This document shows positions 58,444-64,000 of a stretch of 64,000 bases of DNA, piece after piece (the stretch's first letter is position 1; each line of letters starts with the position of its first letter). The position numbers and the translations under genes are program-made. A model generated the notes under the pieces. It was not told the origin of the DNA, made no database searches, and was given only the letters and a program-made list of their open reading frames with translations. The stretch lies in NCBI GenBank assembly GCA_965228435.1, contig OZ245818.1, positions 3,410,001 through 3,474,000 of the forward strand. The letters are read 5' to 3'. The DNA comes from Hoeflea_A sp965228435. GTDB lineage: Bacteria; Pseudomonadota; Alphaproteobacteria; Rhizobiales; Rhizobiaceae.

Positions 58444-59361
58444 ATGGCCGAAAAGCGCTTCCAATTGATGGGTTTGGATGACCTGGCCGACAGGATTTCT
58501 CTGATTTCCTACGGGCAACCAGGGCATATTGTCGATCAATTGATCGCCGAGCGCAGCCAGAAAATCGTTAAAAACCCGCTCTGGCCGGTGGCTCGGCCAT
58601 TCCTGCACGTGCTGTTGCACTATCGCCAGGCAATCCAGTTTGCCGACGATATCGCCAATCTTCCCGGTCACGATGCCATGGAATTCGCAAGCCAGATGCT
58701 CAATCTGGAATTGAAGGTTCACAATGGCGATCGGATTCCGGCGAGCGGCGGGTTCATGATGGTCAGCAATCACCCGACCGGCATTGCCGACGGTGTTGCC
58801 GTCTTCGACCTTTTGAAAAACCGTCGGCCGGATATGATGATCTTCGCCAACCGCGACGCATTGCGCGTCAATCCGCGTTTTGTCGATCTGATCATACCGG
58901 TCGAGTGGCGCGAAGAGTACAAGAGCAAGCTGAAAGCGCGCGAAACGCTGCAACTGACCACCCGGTCCGTCAAGGAAGGCAAGGCGACCGTGCTGTTCCC
59001 GTCCGGGCGCATTGCCTATTGGGCCGATGGCCGGTTGAACGAGCGTCCCTGGAAGATTTCGGCCGTGGGATTGGCGCGCAAATACAAGCTGCCGATCCTG
59101 CCCGTCCATATGGCTGCGCGCAATTCCGGCCTGTTTTACTGGCTGTCCAAATGGTCGACCGAACTGCGCGACATGACCGTGTTCCACGAAGTGCTCAACA
59201 AAAAGAGCAAGACCTTCGAGTTCAATATCGGTCAGCTCATCGATCCGGAGGAGCTGGAAGGCGACCCCGCCGATGTGACCAAGGCGCTTGAAAATCATGT
59301 CGTGCGGGACCTGTCCCAAAACAGCGAGGCGCGGTTCGTCAGCCCTGCTATGGCCTCCTGA
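58444..59361 (+). CDS. PlsC-like lysophospholipid acyltransferase
   Basis: A 305-residue acyltransferase of the 1-acylglycerol-3-phosphate type. The catalytic motif is in VSNHPTGIADGVAVF (an H-x5-D variant of H-x4-D), and the phosphate-site motif is in VLFPSGRIAYW. No signal or strong membrane helix is present. It would transfer acyl groups in membrane lipid synthesis, possibly of ornithine or phospholipids. It diverges from xerC over 228 bp that are AT-rich near 58320-58370 but show no clear operator. Confidence 0.8.
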   Translation: MAEKRFQLMGLDDLADRISLISYGQPGHIVDQLIAERSQKIVKNPLWPVARPFLHVLLHYRQAIQFADDIANLPGHDAMEFASQMLNLELKVHNGDRIPASGGFMMVSNHPTGIADGVAVFDLLKNRRPDMMIFANRDALRVNPRFVDLIIPVEWREEYKSKLKARETLQLTTRSVKEGKATVLFPSGRIAYWADGRLNERPWKISAVGLARKYKLPILPVHMAARNSGLFYWLSKWSTELRDMTVFHEVLNKKSKTFEFNIGQLIDPEELEGDPADVTKALENHVVRDLSQNSEARFVSPAMAS

Positions 59362-59434
59362 CCGCTTGCGCGCGTTGTCACCAATCGCCCCATGCTGTCT
59401 TGTTGTCGTTGACGACTCGCCATAGCTTGGCCGC

Positions 59435-60568
59435 ATGTATCTGCGCAGCATGTCGGCCGAATTCTACCGGTCCCTCCGGTCGATCCGCATGGACCTCGGA
59501 GCCGTCAATCTGTTCGTCGGTGCCAACGGCGCGGGCAAATCCAACCTCTATCGCGCCCTGCAACTGATCAAGGCCGCCGCTGACGGCCGGTTTTCGCACG
59601 AAATTGCTGAAGAAGGCGGGATCTATTCCGTCTATTGGAGCGGCGGCAAGCCGACGCACAAGAAGGCGCGAATCGGTCTCGATGCGGAGATCGTCGACGA
59701 AGAAACCGGCATCATCTACCGCTACCGGATCGAAACCGGCTTCAAGCCGGCCGAACCCTCCGCCGGTTTCCTGCACGAGGCCCAGATCAAGTTCGAAGAG
59801 ATGAGCGTCGATACGGGGCGCCGGCCGGTCGTGATGATGCGGCGCAAGGGCGGGCATGTTTCGGTGCGCGACGAAAACGGCCGCATGGTGGACTATCCCG
59901 AGCAGGCGCTGACGTCGGAGACTGCACTTTTCCTTCTTGGCGACGCCGGCCGTTATCCGGAAATCAGCACGCTTCGCCATGTGATCGGCCAGTGGCGCTT
60001 CTATCACGGCTTTCGATCGGACGCGGGATCACCGTTGCGGCGCCCCTGCCTGCCGATAACAGCGCCAATGCTCGACGAGGACGGTAGCAATCTGGCTGCC
60101 GTGTTCGCCACACTCGCCCACACCAAACAGGATACGATCGATCTCGATCGTGCCGTTCACGACGCCTTTGGTGGTGCAACGCTCTCGGTTCCGATCCCGG
60201 AGGACTATGTCAGTTTCGGGCTGGCAATCCCGGAGTTTCCAACTCGCGTCTTTCAGCCGCGGGAGTTATCGGACGGGCAGATCCGCTTTCTGGCTCTGGC
60301 GGCGGCATTGATGTCCTACCGCCGGCCGCGCTTCATCGCGCTTAACGAACCCGAGGCCAGCCTGCACCCAGACATGCTGCCTGCGCTGGCCGAGATGATC
60401 GGCAAGGCCTCGGCGGACAGCCAGATCTGGGTGGTGACGCACTCACAGAAGCTGGCCGATGCGATCTCGGCCCGCTGTGGCTGCCCGGCGCACACGGTGA
60501 TCCGCCGCGACGGCGCCACGTGGATCGAGGGCATGACGCTGACGGGTGAGATTCTTGATGAAGATTAG
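59435..60568 (+). CDS. AAA family ATPase (RecF/SMC-like, single-gene)
   Basis: A 377-residue ATPase with a split ABC-type domain. Walker A is VGANGAGKSNLYRAL (residues about 28-42), the signature-like ELSDGQIRFLALAAAL near 285, Walker B FIALNEPEASLHPDM near 310, and a terminal switch histidine in WVVTHSQKLADAI. The mid-section is short, so no long coiled coil as in SMC. The proteins of this group are mostly uncharacterised; some work in defence with a nuclease partner, but no partner gene is adjacent. It lies 73 bp after the acyltransferase gene. Confidence 0.85.
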   Translation: MYLRSMSAEFYRSLRSIRMDLGAVNLFVGANGAGKSNLYRALQLIKAAADGRFSHEIAEEGGIYSVYWSGGKPTHKKARIGLDAEIVDEETGIIYRYRIETGFKPAEPSAGFLHEAQIKFEEMSVDTGRRPVVMMRRKGGHVSVRDENGRMVDYPEQALTSETALFLLGDAGRYPEISTLRHVIGQWRFYHGFRSDAGSPLRRPCLPITAPMLDEDGSNLAAVFATLAHTKQDTIDLDRAVHDAFGGATLSVPIPEDYVSFGLAIPEFPTRVFQPRELSDGQIRFLALAAALMSYRRPRFIALNEPEASLHPDMLPALAEMIGKASADSQIWVVTHSQKLADAISARCGCPAHTVIRRDGATWIEGMTLTGEILDED

Positions 60569-60606
60569 GGTTTCGGCGGTGTCCCCGAAACTTCAGTCTC
60601 CCGGGC

Positions 60607-61260
60607 TCAGCCGATGCTCTGACCTGTTTTGGCCCAATCGGCCAGAAACGCATCAAGGCCCTTGTCGGTCAGCGGGTGCTTGACCAGGGCGCGCAGCGTC
60701 GCCGGCGGGACAGTCGCAACATCGGCGCCGATCAGGGCGCTCTCCTTGACGTGGTTGACGCTGCGGATCGAGGCGGCGAGGATTTCGGTCGCGAAACCGT
60801 AATTGTCATAAATCTTACGGATCTCGGCGATCAGTTCCATGCCATCAACGGCCATGTCGTCGATGCGCCCGATGAAGGGCGAAATGTAGGTTGCGCCGGC
60901 CTTGGCGGCGAGCAGCGCCTGGTTGGCGGAGAAACACAACGTCACATTGGTCTTGTGACCGGCCGACGTCAGCGCTTTGCAGGCCTTCAGCCCGTCCATG
61001 GTCAGCGGCAGCTTGATGCAGATATTGTCGGCGATTTCAGCCAGCACGGCGGCCTGGGTCATCATTCCGTCGAAATCGGTGGCGGTTACCTCGGCGGACA
61101 CCGGGCCTGAAACGATGGCGCAAATCTCCTTCGTCACTTCCATGATGTCGCGGCCCGACTTCATGATCAGCGAGGGATTGGTCGTCACGCCGTCCAGCAG
61201 TCCCATATCGTTCAGTTCGCGGATTTCGTCCACGTCTGCCGTATCGACAAAAAATTTCAT
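60607..61260 (-). CDS. tal: Transaldolase / fructose-6-phosphate aldolase-like
   Basis: A 217-residue enzyme of the small transaldolase (TalC/FSA) subfamily, common in alphaproteobacteria. MKFFVDTADVDEIREL, the GLLDGVTTNPSLIMKSG element, ICIKLPLTMDG with the Schiff-base lysine, and YISPFIGRIDDMAVDG are all present. It transfers dihydroxyacetone in the pentose phosphate pathway. It is divergent from priA; the intervening 80 bp must hold both promoters. Confidence 0.93.
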   Translation of the reverse strand: MKFFVDTADVDEIRELNDMGLLDGVTTNPSLIMKSGRDIMEVTKEICAIVSGPVSAEVTATDFDGMMTQAAVLAEIADNICIKLPLTMDGLKACKALTSAGHKTNVTLCFSANQALLAAKAGATYISPFIGRIDDMAVDGMELIAEIRKIYDNYGFATEILAASIRSVNHVKESALIGADVATVPPATLRALVKHPLTDKGLDAFLADWAKTGQSIG

Positions 61261-61340
61261 TTCGGTCTCGTCTTGTCTGTGCGGTTGGGAGCGGTTGCGG
61301 GTTCCCTTTAAAGCAATCGCGGGGCAAGGTCACCCTCAGA

Positions 61341-63542
61341 ATGACAGATTCGCAACTCCTGCCGCTGGACACATTAGCCGTGCAGACGGTGCCCGTGCTG
61401 GTGCCGATGCCCGCGGACCGGGCCTATTCCTATGCCGTCCCGGATGGCATGGCGGTTCAGCCGGGTTCGATCGTCCAGGTGCCACTTGGACCGCGCCAGG
61501 TGGCTGCTGTCGTCTGGGACGGCGAGACCGACGAAGTCGACCCGGCGAAGCTGCGGCCGATCACCCAGGTCTTCGACTGTCCGGCGCTGACAACAGATAT
61601 GCGGCGTTTCGTCGACTGGGTCGCGCAATATACGCTCTCCGGGCCGGGCATGGTGGCGCGCATGGTGCTTCGTGTGCCGGCTGCCTTCGAACCGGAGCCG
61701 CCCGTGCCGGGATTGCGGCTATCGGACAGACGGCCGGAACGCATGACGGCGGCGCGGTCGCGGGTGATCGATTTGGCGGCGGACGGTTTTGCCTGGACAC
61801 GCAGCGGATTGGCCCATGCCGCAGGTGTCTCGCTGAGTGTCGTCGACGGTCTGGTCAAGCAGGACGTGTTCGATACCGTGCTCATTCCGCCTCGTCCGCT
61901 GGTTGCCGCACCCGATCCCGACCACGAAGAGGCGGCACTCAGCAACGAGCAGGAAGAGGCGGCGGAACGGTTGCGCGAGAGCGTTCGTGCCGGTCAGGCC
62001 TCGGTCAATCTGCTCGATGGCGTAACGGGATCGGGCAAGACGGAGGTCTATTTCGAGGTTATCGCCGAGGCGATCCGAAGGGGCCGCCAGGTGCTCATCC
62101 TGCTGCCGGAAATCGCGCTGACGACGGCCTTTCTTGAACGGTTCGAGCAGCGATTTGGCAGCAAACCCGGGGAGTGGCATTCGGACGTGCCGCCGCGGCA
62201 ACGCGAAAAGGTCTGGCGCCAGGTCGCCAAGGGCGAAATCCGGGTTGTCGCTGGCGCCCGGTCCTCACTGTTCCTGCCCTTTGCCGAACTCGGTCTGATC
62301 ATCGTCGATGAGGAGCATGACCTCGCCTACAAGCAGGAGGACCGGGTCTTCTACAATGCGCGGGACATGGCGGTGGTGCGCGGACATCTTGGCGGCTTTC
62401 CTGTTGTCCTGGCCTCGGCCACACCGTCGATTGAAAGCCGGGTGAATGCCGATCGGGGCAAGTATCTTCGCCAGCATCTGCCCGAACGGTTCGGCGGTGC
62501 GGCCCTTCCGGATCTCGGGCTCATCGACATGCGCCGCACGCCGCCCGAGCGTGGGGGCTTCCTGTCACCAGCGCTGCTGACGGAGATTTCCAAGACTGTT
62601 GAGCGGGGCGAGCAGGCGCTATTGTTTCTCAATCGTCGCGGCTATGCGCCGCTGACACTGTGCCGGGTCTGCGGCCATCGCTTTGAATGTCCGGACTGCT
62701 CGGCCTGGCTGGTCGAACACCGCTTCCGTGGCCAATTGCAATGCCATCATTGCGGTTACCACCAGCCTGTACCGGAAGCCTGCCCGTCTTGCGGCACGCT
62801 GGATCATCTGGTCGCCTGCGGCCCTGGTGTGGAACGCATCGCAGAAGAGGTGGACCGGCATTTTCCCGAGGCGCGCACCATCGTCCTGTCTTCCGACATC
62901 ATGGGCGGCGTGCGGCGATTGCGCCTGGAGCTTGAGGCGATTGCGGAAGGTGAGGCCGACATCGTCATCGGCACCCAGCTGGTCGCCAAGGGTCACAATT
63001 TTCCCATGATGACCCTGGTTGGCATCGTCGATGCCGATCTTGGTTTGTCGACGGGCGATCCGCGCGCCGCCGAGCGTACCTTTCAACTGTTGTCCCAGGT
63101 GACCGGGCGCGCGGGGCGCACCGGGCGGCACAGTCGCGGGCTGCTGCAGACCTACCAGCCGCAGCATCCGGTGATGCAGGCCATTGTCAGCGGTGATCCG
63201 GAGTCCTTCTACGAGCGCGAGATCGAAGAGCGGGAACGCTCCGGTCTGCCACCATTCGGCCGGTTGGCGGCGGTGATCGTTTCGGCGACCGATCGGGTTG
63301 CGGCGGAAAGCCACGCCCGTGAACTGCGCCTGGCGGCACCGCGCGTCAACGATATTGCCGTGCTCGGCCCGGCCGAAGCGGCACTGGCGCTGATCCGAGG
63401 TCGCTACCGATATCGGCTGCTGATTCATGGCCGGCGTGGCGCGGATATGCAGCGGTTCATTCGGACGATGCTCAAGGGCGGGCCGAAACCCCGCGGCTCG
63501 GTGCGGGTGCAGGTGGACATCGATCCGCAGAGCTTCATGTAG
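61341..63542 (+). CDS. priA: Primosomal replication protein N' (PriA helicase)
   Basis: A 733-residue DNA helicase for replication restart. The N-terminal fork-binding domain (VPVLVPMPADRAYSYAVPDG) precedes the helicase core with Walker A GVTGSGKTEVYF, Walker B IIVDEEHD and ASATPSIES. The zinc region has the cysteine pattern CRVCGHRFECPDC...CHHCGYHQPVPEACPSCG, and motif VI-like QVTGRAGRTGRHSRG follows. It rebuilds forks after stalling. It is followed by a MITE-like repeat. Confidence 0.95.
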   Translation: MTDSQLLPLDTLAVQTVPVLVPMPADRAYSYAVPDGMAVQPGSIVQVPLGPRQVAAVVWDGETDEVDPAKLRPITQVFDCPALTTDMRRFVDWVAQYTLSGPGMVARMVLRVPAAFEPEPPVPGLRLSDRRPERMTAARSRVIDLAADGFAWTRSGLAHAAGVSLSVVDGLVKQDVFDTVLIPPRPLVAAPDPDHEEAALSNEQEEAAERLRESVRAGQASVNLLDGVTGSGKTEVYFEVIAEAIRRGRQVLILLPEIALTTAFLERFEQRFGSKPGEWHSDVPPRQREKVWRQVAKGEIRVVAGARSSLFLPFAELGLIIVDEEHDLAYKQEDRVFYNARDMAVVRGHLGGFPVVLASATPSIESRVNADRGKYLRQHLPERFGGAALPDLGLIDMRRTPPERGGFLSPALLTEISKTVERGEQALLFLNRRGYAPLTLCRVCGHRFECPDCSAWLVEHRFRGQLQCHHCGYHQPVPEACPSCGTLDHLVACGPGVERIAEEVDRHFPEARTIVLSSDIMGGVRRLRLELEAIAEGEADIVIGTQLVAKGHNFPMMTLVGIVDADLGLSTGDPRAAERTFQLLSQVTGRAGRTGRHSRGLLQTYQPQHPVMQAIVSGDPESFYEREIEERERSGLPPFGRLAAVIVSATDRVAAESHARELRLAAPRVNDIAVLGPAEAALALIRGRYRYRLLIHGRRGADMQRFIRTMLKGGPKPRGSVRVQVDIDPQSFM

Positions 63543-63592
63543 CTGGGTATAACCGGCCGTGAGACTTGGTTTCCCGGTGCCGGTTGCCATAG

Positions 63593-63843
63593 TAAGAGCA
63601 AAGGGCGATAAGTTTGCACCATTTGACCGCGGCGATTTTGGTCTCTGGCCAGGCGGATTGCAGGCCGTGGTGCCACTCCACCACAAGTGCAAGCCAACGA
63701 CGCCAGGGGCCAAAAGCGCCCGGCCCGAAGGGTATCGGCCCATCGGCTGCGTTGCGCCGCTTGCCCGACATCGCGCTGCGCGACGCGCCTGGCCGAGTGG
63801 CTGCAGCCATCAAATGATCCAAACTTATCGCCCTTTGCTCTAA
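63593..63843. mobile_element. MITE-like element (245 bp) with TAA target duplication
   Basis: GAGCAAAGGGCGATAAGTTTG at 63596-63616 is perfectly inverted at 63820-63840, and the similarity continues with mismatches for about 10 more bases inward. The 245-bp element is flanked on both sides by TAA (63593-63595 and 63841-63843), as expected of a 3-bp target duplication. The GAGC start and TNA target suggest mobilisation by an IS5-family transposase. The interior is GC-rich with a further inner inverted repeat (CTGGCCAGGCG and CGCGCCTGGCC) and no transposase. It occupies most of the 324-bp space between priA and the next gene. Confidence 0.7.
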
Positions 63844-63866
63844 CACCGACAGAAGGAGGCTGTGGT

Positions 63867-64000
63867 GTGATCCAGTTCTATTGGCCCGAAACCACCGGCG
63901 AGTGGCTTGGTTTCACCGTTGCCGCCGTCACGATCTTTTTCGGTTTGCTGCTGCTGATCATGCCGCGCTTGTCGCTGAGGGTCATGCGATTGCAGACATC
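63867..64000 (+). CDS. Small membrane protein, truncated by window end
   Basis: An open frame from GTG at 63867 runs to the window end without a stop (44 complete codons visible). AGAAGGAGG lies 7 bases before the GTG, a strong ribosome site. The peptide has WPETTGEWLGFTVAAVTIFF followed by GLLLLIMPRL, one or two hydrophobic segments and then a basic stretch. The family was not recognised. It follows priA and the MITE-like element. Confidence 0.6.
   Translation, partial: MIQFYWPETTGEWLGFTVAAVTIFFGLLLLIMPRLSLRVMRLQT

Noticed and set aside
59435..60568. AAA ATPase as part of a defence system
   Set aside because: No nuclease, toxin or other partner gene is adjacent; neighbours are housekeeping genes, so a defence role is unsupported.
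63535..63846. Open frames spanning the MITE-like element on both strands as genes
   Set aside because: They run through both inverted repeats, have no ribosome site and no recognisable family; the repeat structure explains the region.
1..64000. tRNA, rRNA or CRISPR arrays
   Set aside because: No cloverleaf-like element with a conserved T-loop, no rRNA-like stretch, and no regularly spaced direct repeats were noticed. A dedicated scan was not possible.

Overview
The window looks like chromosomal DNA of an alphaproteobacterium, most likely of the order Hyphomicrobiales (rhizobia-like, possibly marine). The reasons are the contiguous block zapE, mdh, sucC, sucD, sucA, sucB and lpdA, a Brucella Omp19-like protease-inhibitor lipoprotein just upstream, a small transaldolase next to priA, high GC, and many TRAP and ABC solute transporters. 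Species cannot be read from the sequence. No rRNA, tRNA or CRISPR array was seen.

Region 1 (1-19.9 kb) is an accessory catabolic island. It starts with a SnoaL/LuxR-type regulator and an acyl-CoA synthetase. A metallo-beta-lactamase-type alkyl sulfatase then diverges from a formylglycine-type sulfatase, which is followed by a complete TRAP transporter. A GntR/FCD repressor diverges from a second, eight-gene operon: TRAP binding protein, glutathione transferase, TRAP small and large permeases, an aromatic-type aldehyde dehydrogenase, a LigF-like glutathione transferase, an SDR dehydrogenase and a double OsmC-like protein. A GGGATCCC palindrome occurs three times at the repressor/TRAP2 promoter region and twice, once degenerate, at the sulfatase promoter region, with centres an integral number of helical turns apart. 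I infer one regulon that imports a sulfate ester, removes the sulfate in the cytoplasm, and processes an aromatic or ether-containing skeleton with glutathione. This is the best candidate for an undescribed system here.

Region 2 (19.9-27.7 kb) is a carbohydrate ABC importer operon (binding protein, two permeases, D-2-hydroxyacid dehydrogenase, ATPase) ending in a LacI-type repressor fused in frame to a ThuA-like domain. Two LacI-type operators precede the operon. A divergent gene encodes a tautomerase/SnoaL fusion.

Region 3 (27.7-40.7 kb) holds a nucleotidyl cyclase/alpha-beta hydrolase fusion whose hydrolase half appears to lack its catalytic histidine. Then comes a nine-gene minus-strand operon for a sugar or aldonic acid: GntR regulator, XylF-like binding protein, ABC ATPase, permease, gluconate-dehydrogenase subunit 3, GMC oxidoreductase, aldehyde dehydrogenase, enolase-superfamily enzyme and a DgoK-type kinase. 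An APC permease lies upstream.

Region 4 (40.7-64 kb) is mostly core genome: an acidic DUF4214/RTX-like secreted protein, periplasmic MsrA, a glyoxalase-fold protein, Omp19-like lipoprotein, ZapE, the TCA operon, a GNAT, a TraB/GumN protein, XerC, a PlsC-like acyltransferase, an AAA ATPase, transaldolase and PriA. A 245-bp MITE-like element lies between priA and a membrane-protein gene cut by the window end.
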